Shown piece by piece: positions 24,101-37,900 of a stretch of 64,000 nucleotides of DNA. The stretch's first letter is position 1; each line of letters begins with the position of its first letter. The notes beneath the pieces are model-generated. The model saw only the letters and a program-made list of their open reading frames with translations. It was not told the origin of the DNA and searched no databases. Both the position numbers and the translations under genes were made by a program. Origin of the DNA: Apostichopus japonicus (lineage: Eukaryota; Echinodermata; Holothuroidea; Aspidochirotida; Stichopodidae); assembly GCF_037975245.1 (NCBI RefSeq), contig NC_092562.1, forward strand, positions 25,991,554-26,055,553. Reading direction: 5' to 3'.

Positions 24101-25930
24101 TTTCTCCTTCTTGGATTCTCGGATAAGACTGTTGACGATCAACTCCAGAGACGGTTGGTTCGATCCTTCTTCCGGATCGACTTGAATCGATAATCTGAGA
24201 GGTGTTAGAAAACGAAGGACGTCATGAGAACGAGGGTATGGTAGTAGTACAACACTGTGTGGATATTAAAATCTCACTATGTATTCCAATATGAATATGG
24301 CAAAACCGATACATGAAGCATATTTCTGCAAAAATCTTTGTAATATTTGCAGATAACTTTAAAAGAGACAGAACTGGCAAAGGAAAAAAAAAGGTTAAAA
24401 ACTGAATCAGGAAATACTTTTATAGAAGACAACACTTTCGCAAGGTAATACTGTATAATGGTCATAAGATACAAACTCAGCCAGCATCACCTGAGCTATG
24501 TGAGAGAGATAACTGTCATGAACTCCTCTTCCCCTCCCCACCCTCCAGCCAGGAGATACAAACCCAGCCATCATCACCTGAGCTATGTGAGAGAGATAAC
24601 TGTCATGAACTCCTCTTCCCCTCCCCACCCTCCAGCCAGGAGATACAAACCCAGCCATCATCACCTGATCTATGTGATAGAGATAACTGTCATGAACTCC
24701 TCTTCCCCTCCCCACCCTCCAGCCAGGAGATACAAACCCAGCCATCATCACCTGAGCTATGTGAGAGAGATAACTGTCATGAACTCCTCTTCCCCTCCCC
24801 ACCCTCCAGCCAGGAGATACAAACCCAGCCATCATCACCTGATCTATGTGATAGAGATAACTGTCATGAACTGCCCCTCCTCACCCACCCTCCAGCCAGG
24901 AGATACAAACCCAGCCATCATCACCTGATCTATGTGATAGAGATAACTGTCATGAACTCCTCTTCCCCTCCCCAACCTCCAGCCAGGAGATACAAACCCA
25001 GCCATCATCACCTGATCTTTGTTATAGAGATAACTGCCATGAACTCCCCCTCCCCTCCCCTCCCCTTCCCCTCCTCACCCCACCCTCCTGGCAGGAGATA
25101 CAAACCCAACCATCTTTATTGATCTATGTGATAGAGATAACTGTCACACAACTACCCCCTCCTCACCCCACACTTCCAGTCAGCTTTCACACACAAGACT
25201 GAAGACTTCAATCATGTCTACATATGACATCATCGATGCCACATGCCCTGAAAACATTCTTTCATTTTGCTGTAGATTTTGCAATATTTATTTTCTATAA
25301 TGGAGATGGGTTTTGCTCATTTATGAAAACTAAAATATTGAGCCTCTCAAAGTAACGACAGTATTGGTTTTAATGTCAAAACTGTTCAACATTCTACCAT
25401 GAAGATATGAATAGACAAATGGAGAGGAAGTCAAAGATTTCAGATCCTGGTGGCGCTATGACATCAAAGAATTACATAACGACAGCTCTCAGACATTACT
25501 TTTAAAATACAATTGTAATCTCTCAAACAGAGCAAGACTTCTTTCTTAGTTGTTTGAGGGAGTTGTTCTTCAGTAAGATATCTCTCATACAAGCTACAGA
25601 TGACGATTTGGTTTGTGCCTGTTTTTAACGAAACATCAAATTGTACCAACCTGCACGATATACAGACTGTGGTCATAGCTCTGAGTAATTCTACCTTCCC
25701 ATCGTAGGTCCTTCCGTTGAGACCCTCCAATAAGACCCCAAGGACACTCCCTAGATGGGGAGCTTGTAGATTGGACTTTAACTTGCTGGCAATGGCCTTT
25801 AGCGCCCTCGCTGCCTGGGCCTTCCTGCTCCACGACTGGTGATTTAACGATTCTTCACACAACGATACAATTTCCTTCAAGTAGAGTTTAATGCCACTTT
25901 CAGTACCTGAGTTGGAGAGAGCAGTGTAAA

Positions 25931-25962
<32 letters not shown>

Positions 25963-28900
25963 CATTAAATTCATTAATAGTTTGCAATAATTAATCAAGG
26001 GGGCATTTTGAATGTATATACAAATATATATGTGTATATTTAATATCGTAATGATTTGGAAAATCCAGAACAGTGAAAAAACTTCCAGCCTCCACCGGGA
26101 TTCGAACCATGGGCCTCCCCCTTTGTACGCGGACACCCTAACCACTAGGCTATGGGCGCTGATTGTATGTCCAGACAGATATCATATCCAGATGCAGACT
26201 AGTAAAGAAACTATCAATAAATCATCCACAGACCTATCCACAACACAACTTTTGGAGGAATTCATGACAAATTCATCACAGAAAGTGGACAAGGATATTG
26301 TAGCATTTGCTTTCTGGTTATTCGCCTCCATGTTTGGTGGAGGGGTACGTTGGAGGTGAGGAAGTGGGGGAAAGATTTGGGGAGGGGGAGGGGGAGGAGG
26401 AGTTACCTGGCGTTGAATCCAGCCATACATCCTCCCAGACGGATTCTTTCCCTTCATCTGCTTTGCTGGCATCTTTGACTTCCTCATGCATGGCTAGGAA
26501 CGCTAGCGGCATAGCTATAGCAGCGTGTCGTTTTAACACATCGTGGTTGTATGTGGACATGGCATGGATGGCATTGCCGCAAGCTAGGTGAAGAGAGGAA
26601 TCTGTGAAAAGAGAGAAAAACATTGTAAAATAATACAATACATATCATAATATATAATAATACATATCATAATATATAAAAAATACATATCATAATATAT
26701 AGCAATATATATCATACTATATTACAATACATCATCATATGTAACAATAAACATCATTATATAACAATACATATCATAATATATAACAATACATACCATA
26801 CTATATAACAATACATATCATAATATAACAATACATATCATAATATATAACAATACATATCATACTATATAGCAATACAAATCATAATATCTAACAATAA
26901 ATATCATAATATATAACAATACATATCATAAGATATAACAATACATACCATAATATATGTTGTAACATACAGCATCATATATATCACAATATATTTCATC
27001 TTAAATACAATATTTATCAAACATTAAACATCTTACCGTCTTTTTCCATATACCAGGAATGCAATCTCTTCAAGAGTTTCTCTACGCTGGAGTCTTTCGC
27101 CGTCTAAAACAGAAAACACAGAAAATATTAAACAAGAATGGAAAAAAACGCAAAACGGAAACACACATTTAATTGCAGAGATATCCTAGAATAGCACCAT
27201 CACTTTGATCGCTCTATAAACCATCTAAGCATGGTTTTCAAGACATGTTAGACTTCTTTCATCCACACCAGAAGTACTGGTACGAATAGTAAAGACAAGT
27301 TTATTACAAAAGTTACTCTAACACAAAATTTTGCCGATTTATTAGCTTTCATCAGGAACATAAAATTTCAGAAAAATGAAGTGAAAAAAAAAGAAGAAAA
27401 GAATTAAAATACACACTACTGGATTATTTGACAATATCAGACTAAATTTCTCTAGAAAACACCTACCTTGACAAGGTGGCCTATGGCTGTGGCATTGAGT
27501 TTTCTCACAGCTGAGCTTTTATCGTTCAGACCAGACAAAAGGGATCCCAGAATCTTCCCTGTAGATAAAAAAAATATTAAAAAATGGTAAAACAGAAATA
27601 TTCAATGTTACTTCTCAGTCATTGAGTAGTCTTTATATACTGCTTTCTTGACATTAAAAGACTTTTACTTGCAATCAACAAATTCCTTATCACTTTCTAA
27701 AAATGGAAACAAATTTTTTTTTTATTTAAATTTATTTATATTTAACGACTACAATAGCTCTGATTCTCTGTCAAATCACAACAATTTTCAAATATCAAAT
27801 ATGGCAGGTAGGCATTGAATACAAACAGAAATGCTAGAAACAATATATATTTCCTATTTAAGTAAGAAGTGTTTGCTTCCTCTGGGGTATTCATTCAATG
27901 CACTGCCTTCCTTCCTTCCAGATATACATACCAGCAAAGGGTTCCAAATCTAGTGGACATTGCTGAACTATCATAATCACCAAATTAGCACAGCCAGCCT
28001 GAAAGACAAAATGAAATGATCTCCTTGTCAACAAAACTGATATTTGTAAACAAGTCTCTTCATAAAACATAAAAACCAAAATTCATTTGATGAATCTTGT
28101 AAAAGTAACAGTGACTTAATTAGGGGTCATTCTTACTGGTAACAAAAAGCATTGGGCTTAAATATGAAAAAAACATCTCCAACCATAGCTTATGGAAAAC
28201 CTTCCAGCTTTCCAGAATTATATACCTCAAACTTAACTTTCTATAAGACTACCCAGTGACCTCCCCATCACAAATATCAGGACCTACAAAACAATTTTTA
28301 ATTATGTCAACACTAGAAAGAGATAAGAATAACAATGTTCTTGGGAATGTGATGTTGCCATTACACACAGGACAAATGCCAAGGATACTATGACAAAATA
28401 AACTAGATACAGCATCTGGACAAGAGTGGAAACTACTGCTTTCCCAGGCAGAGCTAAGGCCTTATAAATAAATATAATAAATACCATATATTAAAGTGCT
28501 GTTATCATGAAATAAAACATGCTCAAGAGCACTGTACAAAAAAACCAATACCTGGAATATAAAATTATCAAACTTAAGAAAACCTAATAGTAATAACAAC
28601 ATCAATAAAGTAAAAAATGATATAAGACAGGGTTATAAACCACAATAAAGAACATAAAAATATACATAAAAATATTTATAAAAAAGGGCACAGTAATGTG
28701 AATGAAACAACGAGGCCTACCTTGGTTCCAACTCCGATCCCACTCTTGATCAGATCGTTAAGCCTAGGTACCAGCTCTGTCAGTACTTCCACATCAACAT
28801 ATTGCACACACTGAAATAGAGGAAGAGAAAACATTACTCAGAGTGGAGTCTCTTGAAGGCTCGTCAGTCAGAGCGGCTGGACTACTAAGTTTAGCCTTCA

Positions 28901-31900
28901 AACATACTGTATAAGCTCCTAAATAGTGAGACAAACCTCTGCCTCTGATAATGCAAGAATGAAATGTCAGGCTTTGTAAACTTGCAAGGCATAATGTCCT
29001 AAAGAAACTAGGGGAATATTTCATCTTGATTGATTTTGTGGACAAAGCAATGATGACAGTTTTTCAAGAGCAAATCTGTTTCGATGGGCAGTAAATTTTG
29101 CAAAGTCAGCACAAATTCTTAACATATCACTTTATTTGATATTAATGTCACAAACTGCATGCTATCTACATTCAAGAATACCTTGAATGACAAAAGAAAT
29201 TAATATTAACTTCTTAATTGTTGACTTTGATTTTAAACTCCTTTGTCTTTCAAAGAGGACAGCAAAAGCATACTATTAGCTTCCACAAAACACACTTAAC
29301 TCTTGTGTAACTAATCAAAATACTGTAAATGCTTTAAATACAGTTTATTGAATCAATGTCATCAGAGCTTTTGCAATTCACTAAAATACTTACAGTGTTG
29401 ATCGTATCCATCATAGGGGAGGCCTTGGTGGCTGCTATCCTTACATTGTCAAGCTAAAAAATGAAATAATAAAACAAAGGAAATTAATACCACGCATGGT
29501 GTGATACTATAAGGTTCCAGGTTGACCTTCTACAGTATTTGAAGCATTGAATGTTTATCCAAAGGGATGCAATTCTCTGTCCTCTCAAAGATAGGTCAAC
29601 TATCAACTTGGACGGTATCCAGTTACATACAAATCCATTGAAATGATTAAATATTATTGTAAAATGAATACATAAAACATCCCCTTACAACACAAGATGC
29701 AAAATATACACACATATATATATATATATGTATATATAAATGAATGAATATGAATGAATGAATGAATGGATGTATGAATGTAAGAATGTATGAATGTATG
29801 TATATATGAATAAATGGATAGATGTATGAATGAATGAAATGAATGTATGCGTGAATGAATGAAAGAATGAATAAACAAAAAGAAAGCAAGATAAACTAAC
29901 CTTCTCCTGTGATTCTTGGCTGCTTGCCAAGTGCAGACTGAGGTAACTCATGACTTGTGGCTCCAGTCCACTGAATGATTCCAGCAGTGCTGTAATCAGA
30001 AGTGGTATGTGTGGTTTGATGTGAGAGCCAGCACTTTTACTGAGACTGACTAAAGTGGCCAGGCTGGAAAGTAACAGAAAGATCAAACATGACATTAGAG
30101 GGTATGACTTCCTAGCCTATCAATTACTGTATGGTATCCTGTAAAGCCTACTCCAGCCCATTCCTGTCCTCTACTCCCTGCACCAGAATCAACCCATGGA
30201 TTAGCATCACATATAATGATGTTTAAGAGACATAAATCAATTATAAATCATCTCCCCACTAAGAGACTAAATAAAGAAATGAATTCCTACTTCTTTATGA
30301 ATAAGGCTAACTCAACCAACAGCACAGCTGGGACAGGGGGTTCAAACTACTTTACCTCACAGACTGCACTTCTTTGACGGTACTTGGCAGGCCCTTTCGG
30401 AGCAAACATGGCAGCACTACATCCAGGGCTTGTCGGCCAACGTTGCCATAGTTAAGGTCGCACATCTTGATGGAAACCTGTCAACAAAATAGATAGTATT
30501 GAATTAGCCTCTGCTTTATCATGTAAATATTTTGCATATTTATTCCTGTGCCGGTATCTGCACTTTGGTAAGATGAACTTAATACCAGGTATGAGCCTGG
30601 GGTAAAAAAAAATCACGGAACTTTGCAAAAATTGCGGTATAGGCTCCAGTTTGCGTATGTTACAGTGTGTTAGGATAATAGTTTTTGTCCTTGAGGTAGA
30701 AAAGAAATCACTGATATTCCGCGAATTCTCGGAAAAAGCTCATGCCTGTAATATGCATGCATCGTGATAAGAAATGCAAAGCCCTTTCTTCAGTGTCTAC
30801 AAAAACCTTTAAGACACTCATTTAAAACTTTGTCAATGATATAAAACCTTTCAACTTTATTGACCTTTGTGGCCAGGCTTCTTCCTTGAATATGAAAATT
30901 GTTAATGACAGATATATGTGATGTTGACTATTCCATCTGGATTTGTCGCTGAATGCTAGCCAACTTTCAGCATCACCTTTCGAACACATCATTTCATCCT
31001 AACCCAAGTTTCTGTTCTTGTTCTTTGTTTACCCTTTACATATTTTCTCGACGATTCTCACCAGTTCCTCTTATGGGGGATGTTACTTATTTCTTTCTTT
31101 TTTTAAATTCTTACCTTCTTGAGAGATTTACTGGCAGATTCGGCAGCTTTTCTTACAGATTCCTGACAACATCAAAAAGGAACAAGAAGAAAAAAATATG
31201 ACAAACGCATAACCTACATTCCGATTTCTTAGGCTCAAAATAATAGGAGAGAACCATTTCACTAAATATTTAACTAAATTACATACGTCACAATCCATCC
31301 TCAAAAGATACGAATATCTTTTTTTTCTTATTCTGACCTCACATCTGACAGTAAGAGTGATTTATATTAGTTCAATAAAGATAACTGAACCATTTTATAT
31401 CACAGAAAAGGGCATGGCGATGACCTTGCAGGTCACAGGGGAAGGTTTGCACACAATCCACAGACTGTAACACTAAAACTGGTAGCAAGACATTGAATGG
31501 GAAATAACAAATTCCAATAGTTCTAAACACTTAACACTGTCTGTCATCTGTTACCTTGAAATATCTCAAGTAGGGCCCTTTAAACATATTCAGTTTTTGT
31601 TGTCATTGCTATAAAGTTCTGTAGGCCACATTACTGGGGGGTTTTTGAAAACTTGGTGGGCTGCAAAAAAAATTGCTAACATGTCCTTTCAAACTATCCT
31701 GATGTTCTCAATCAACACTATCATCACACTGAATATTCAGTGATTGCATAGAGATAGACTAAACATTTGGTCTTTCTATGTGGCATGGTTCTAACAATGC
31801 TAACTGTATTTGGTGGCCTTCAAAGAGCTGTTTAAAAGTTTCCAACAACCGTCATGCCTTAAATCTGATATTCCATTCCTGGCCTGACATTCTGTAAGTA

Positions 31901-34900
31901 TATCTCCCTGAATGGAAACAGATCTGTACTACTGAGATACGAGTCTCAAACAGATTCCAAAGTAACTACCTTGATATCATCCATGACTTTAAAGGTGTCC
32001 TCCCATAGTCTGGGAAGGTACTCCACCACGTCATCCATGTTCCTGCCCACGATGACGTCGGCCAAGGCTCGACAGCTGGACTCCCTACTCCTCCAGAGAC
32101 TGCTGGTCATATTGGCCAGGAGGTCGTCCAGAATCTCCTTAAGGTATGTATCAACCTGACAACAAAGAAGAACACAAACCAAAAATCAAATCTGATTTCA
32201 AAACTGCTAAACTTTGCTTTAGAAAATGCTACCTTAGTGACTTTACATATCTTTACATTTACCTCAAAACTAAAAAATATTAATTTTGATCTGTAAACAG
32301 ACCAATAAACATCAACATCTAATAGCATTGGTTGTAGTTTCCATATTAGGTGGCATTACACGTATTAGAAAGAATTATACCTATACCCTATTATCATTAA
32401 AGATCAATCACATGAAAAAGTCTTATAATAAACATTTTTTTCTTACCACATTTTTATTGTCCTTGACAAGTACGCTCCAGATGCTAGTCATGGACTGACG
32501 TACAGGTCCACTGGGGTCGTACTGGTACCGGTAGAGCCGGGGTACCAACTGGGGTAGGTGTGGGGCGAGGTGTTCCTTGGTGAGGACAGCTATGGAACCA
32601 AAACCAAATGCAGCACCCTATAAATGAAGAAAGAAAAAATTGAATCTTTGCATTTTATGTGATAAAATATCTTGTTGGGAAAGCACTCCACCCAAATTCT
32701 ATGTTCATTTCTCCCACGAATTATGACAGATATTAAATGTCAGCATTGTCCAACGAATGCTACTTCCCAGGCAAATCTCACAACTCCAGTGTTTGAAGTG
32801 GCTGTTGGCTACAAAACCACACTGGACTGTTCAATATTTTTCTGTGAATAATTTTCTCATAATACTATAAGCACAAACATGAATGAAATTCTATCTGCAT
32901 TTTATCACCAAGCAAAATCTCACAGATCCAGTTATCATACATATAATTTACAAGTTATATATATATATACACTGCTCATATTTATACAGAGATACAGAGA
33001 ATTACATATAGATTTGTTTAAAAGACAAACAAAACTTCTCTGTACTTAGAACTTTTATTTTTCAGCTCCAGTCAAATAAGACTACTTGCTACAATAACCA
33101 AATTCAGTCATATGTAGAGGACGTCTAAACCAAAGAGCAAGCTAGTTAATCGAAACACAAGATGCTTACCTTTCTAGAGTTCCACAAGGCATTGTGATTG
33201 GCTAAATGCATGAACTTGTAAACTAAATCTGGTTGGTTCAAGTCACTGGCCAATGAGCACAGCTCTCTGTATGTCGTCAAGTTTCCTCTGCAAAGCAAAC
33301 AAAAACCATAATAGTTGAAATAAATTTTTACATTTAATTTATTTTTTTCAACCAAATGCTAAATGTGCTCTCTCTCTTTATGACAATTGTAAACTCCAAT
33401 GTAAACTTTAGGTAATGGGTGAATGAATAAACAGAGTGCATACATCATTGCACAAAATCAATAATGGGATATGTGTATGTATTGGTCTCACTTCTGTCAA
33501 TAAACCACCCAATGTCCAATTCACCCAATAAAACTGACCACTGTTTCTTTGTTTTCTAGTTTCTACTATTCTTACCATCTGAGATCATCCCTATAAATTT
33601 TCAACATTATTATCATCTGAGGAAATAATAAGGCTGGAGAAATGGTGGCTAAAATCAAAATGATTCACACCTTAGTTTGAAGACCCACAAATTCATCTAC
33701 CACCTTGCTAAGAAGCATGTGTGCTTGTTAATCATCCGTAGTAATTAATCAGATTCAAAATTTTAAAACATTCAAAGAGACAGACAAAGTTTTCTGGATG
33801 TTCAGCAATTCTTCTACCCACTTTCAACAGGACTAAGACCCTCATTTCATCTAAGTAAACCCAAACCTTCAGCTTTCTGTATTCTTCAGCTACAGCTAAC
33901 CAAAATCTGTCAATATTCATCGCAGCTCTTCCAAACCAAAACTGAAAATGCTACAATACTGTAGCCAATCCTCCCCCTCCTCCCACCCCACCCTCCTCCC
34001 TAACCCTCCTCATGCACCCCTCCTCCCTCCTTCAAGGTTTTTTCTTCCAACCCATTCATCGATGAACATGACATACCCTCCAGGTTCTTGGCCGAGAGCA
34101 CCATCTTCAAAGATTTGTGATTCAGCTGTCAGGGTGTGCTTCTTCCTGCATAAAACCAAAGATTTAAAGAATAATAAATGATTTGTTACTTGTAACATTC
34201 ACTTACACATAGACTTACTGTACCCAAGTCACTAACTATCAAGATTATTTCATTACTGTCATTACTGAAGTTAGACAAGCCCACCATATTTCTTGCCAAA
34301 ATGCCTCCACCACCTTACAGCTTCCCCAGCCCGCCCTGCTCCCCCACACACCATCCACTATTTGTAGAAGTCATGTATCTCTATCTACATACTGCAAAAT
34401 GACACTCACAGTTAAACAAATCGATACAGCTCCTAGTGAATTGAGACAATTGCTCACCAGACACCTTCTTGATATGATAGCACATATGATAAATAAAAAC
34501 ACCTTTCTTTCCTGTGACAAAAAAGGACTGAAACACCTACATAAACTTAGTAAGTTATCAAGTGAAATAAACTATGTTACTAAACTGACGTAAATACTAA
34601 ATTCTGCATCTTTAACAAGAGACCAAGCATGTACTTTACCTCTTTCCCGACACGATTCTGTCAACTAAAACAGAAACAAGTTCTTTCTGTCCTTCCTCGT
34701 CACTCTGATCATAGACGATGCTGAGACCCTTTGAGGCCAAATCTTGGGTAAAATCTACAAAAATAAATCCATTGAAAAAAAAAAATTCAACAAAAATATT
34801 CAACAAAATTCAAGAATTCAAATGGTACCAATATTCAATTGTATTTTCACAATTACTTCAAGAGGAATAAAGTAACATCTAATAATTCGTACCTTCACAA

Positions 34901-37900
34901 ACTCTTTTAGTGTAAAAATGAACAGGATCTACAAAAAGGTGAAGACATGTTGCACATATGTTCACTTCTGCCATTGGAAAAAAAAAACACTTCGACTCAA
35001 ACATTGAATTTGACTATAAGATACTACCATTTTGCATTAAATGTTTATAGTTTGAAAGCAAAATTTTATTTTGTAATGCCAAAATGTGATTCCCAAACTC
35101 TCATTCTCACCAAACTCAACCATAATCCACTCCACCCCTATTGAAGGCCCCACCTCACCTCACCGCTCACCAACCATCCTTTTCCACTGTTAATACCATC
35201 CTCCACTCCACCCCTATTAAAGGCCCCACCTCACCCCTCACCAACCATCCTTTCCCACTGTTTATACCATCCTCCACTCCACCCCTATTAAAGGCCCCAC
35301 CTCACATCACCCCTCACCAACCATCCTTTCCCACTGTTAATACCATCCTCCACTCCACCCCTACTAAAGGCCCCACCTCTCCTCACCCCTCCCCAACCAT
35401 CCTTTCCCACTGTTAATACCATCCTCCACTCCACCCCTATTAAAGGCCCCACCTCTCCTCACCAACCATCCTTTCTCAATGTTAATACCATCCTCCACTC
35501 CACCCCTATTAAAGGCCCCACCTCTCCTCACCAATCATCCTTTCTCAATGTTAATCCTCAAATAATTGGATACTTACGGTCTGTCTCTGACAGCATGCCC
35601 ACAAATCCGTCCTGGATGTCACCCATGATTGGTTTCATGGAGGGATGATGCCCGCACTGCTTCACCACAGAGAGGAGCCACACGCAGGCAGCCTGTGTGA
35701 TGAAATGGAGGCTGTCATGACACATTTATCAAACCAAAGATCTACTTCAACAATCTACAGTTTTACTTATGGCAGACGGCACAAGCGAATGCAAACTGAT
35801 GAAACCTTACTAAAAAAACAGACACATTGGCTCTTTTAAGAATTGATAGCTGTTTGACACCGACCTTTGAACTTTGAAAGTGGGAAAGTTTCTTCTAATT
35901 GACTGAGCTAGGTTCCAATTTCTCTATACAGTTCTCTGTGGTAGGTTACCTTAGCCCAACATTAGCCACGGCAAAATACTACTTGAACCACTTTTCTGTC
36001 TAATATGTGTGCAATTGCTGAATCCCATTTTGAGGTCATTTTGCAATAAGTATCTTCAATGAATGTACTTGACATGGTCAAAGAACAAAAGTCCTGATGC
36101 CATCGCTAAATTACACACACCTGTCTCTTGTGGGGGTTGGGACTCTGAATCTCGTTGCTAAGCAACCTCTTCAGCAGCCACAAGATCCAGTCTTTGTCCT
36201 TGCTCTTGACTTGTATCTCTGTGCTTTCCTCTTTGGTCCAGTGGTCCCTGGCGTCTTTAGATAATGGTCCCATTACAGCATTGGCTAAAGCATGGCCCAC
36301 TGCAAAATGAAGCTCCACCTCACGGGACTGACGAAACAAAGAGGTAAGGTCAAGTTCTCGTTATGTTTTGTCTCTATAACCTGAACAACTTAGACAACAA
36401 CAAACAACAACTATGAAAGGCAAATTACACAAACATGCAGTGTTTAAAATGGAGAAGACTTAACACAACTTTGCTTGACGTTATAAATATTAGAAAATAA
36501 AGTAAAGTTGGTGTGAAGTTCCAAGAGGCACCCTGTATCAATTGACTAGTATAAAACACAACTTTAACATGCATCAATACTCGAGAGGGGTTACATCAAG
36601 AGGTGTTAGTTCATCCGGGCAGAAACGAGCATTAAACATAGAGCCCAGATTCGAATCTTACAGTGTAAACACCCTCTGAATGAAACAGAACCTGATTCAA
36701 AGCAACTGACACTGTTTCTCACATCAGCATTACATATGTCAATGTATACAATGTATTATGCAATGCTACTGTGTAACAGGTACCTTTGATTGATATCAGA
36801 TTTAGACTTTGCATCAAGGGACATCATCCCCCACTTCCCCTTCCCCTCCCCAACCCCAAGGACTGTGATCTTCCTAATGGCTAGGTGGGGATCAAAATGA
36901 ACCTTGCTGATATGTTCTCAGAGGGAGAATATTAACACGAAGGAGAGTATGGAGGGAGAGTATTTAGGGAGAGTATGGAGGGAGAGTATGGAGGGAGAGT
37001 ATGGAGGGAGAGTATGGAGGGAGAGTATGGAGGGAGAGTATGGAGGGAGTATGGAGGGAGTGTATGTCCTCTTAGAATGACTTACTGTGGACGTGCTGAT
37101 GAGGCCTTCCAGTAATGCCTGTGTGAACTGAAAGTTTGCATCGCCGACAGGTATGAGACCCAGAGTAGTGGCCGTCTGCTCACGAGTCTGAGGAAAACAA
37201 AAAATCAATTAATAACATAGTAAAGTTTAAAGAGAATATGTGCTAAATGGCACTTTAAAAATGCAGAATGCAATGTGACAATTTATTTCCATGGTCAAAG
37301 GAAGAAGATATCCACACCACACCACTTTTTCAACTTTTATTTATTATTTTTTTTGCAAATCGTGAAGATCTATGAACTATCAAGGCCAATGAAAGTTATA
37401 CTAGAGAAGACCTAAACAATTCTAAAACAAAAAAGAAAATTCATTCTGTGGGTAGGTTTACACACATTTCACCCTAACTGTGTGTCACAAAGGTACTATT
37501 TTACAGCCCCATTGGTACCCATTCCTTTCAAGATTAGACCACGGATGGAAAGAGATGTAGCAAACCATTTCCTATATATTCAATTTGCTCTCTGAACACC
37601 ACAGAGAATTAATTGAGCAGTGCCTTTAATCTTCCCCTCGGAATTACTCACCTTATTACTCATCTTGGACGATACAGATAACGTGATCAGTTTCTCGATC
37701 AATCCTGCCTTGGTGATCTTTCCGTCCTTCTTGCCTTTACCTTCCTGTCCGTCCGTCCCGCCGGTCTCGTTCTGCTTGCTCAGTTTGCCCTTCGGTATCG
37801 AGATGGGCCCAAACCGGGAGATGGTGCCCAGCGCGGACGCTGCAGCGTAGATGGAACTTTCTTGTGAGCCGTTCAGGAGTGACACTGCATATACGGACCA

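Noticed and set aside
24407-24928. Open frames of 143 and 156 codons on opposite strands
   Set aside because: Both come from the 87-bp minisatellite, whose period is a multiple of three.
26086-26160. Functional tRNA gene
   Set aside because: A and B boxes are good, but no clean acceptor stem is seen and the sequence runs into an AT-rich, SINE-like tail.
26307-26591. 94-codon plus-strand frame
   Set aside because: Antisense of ECPAS exon kk; the minus-strand reading matches ECM29.
29647-29889. Ile/His/Ser-rich frames on the minus strand
   Set aside because: Translation of the GAAT/GTAT microsatellite running out of ECPAS exon ee.
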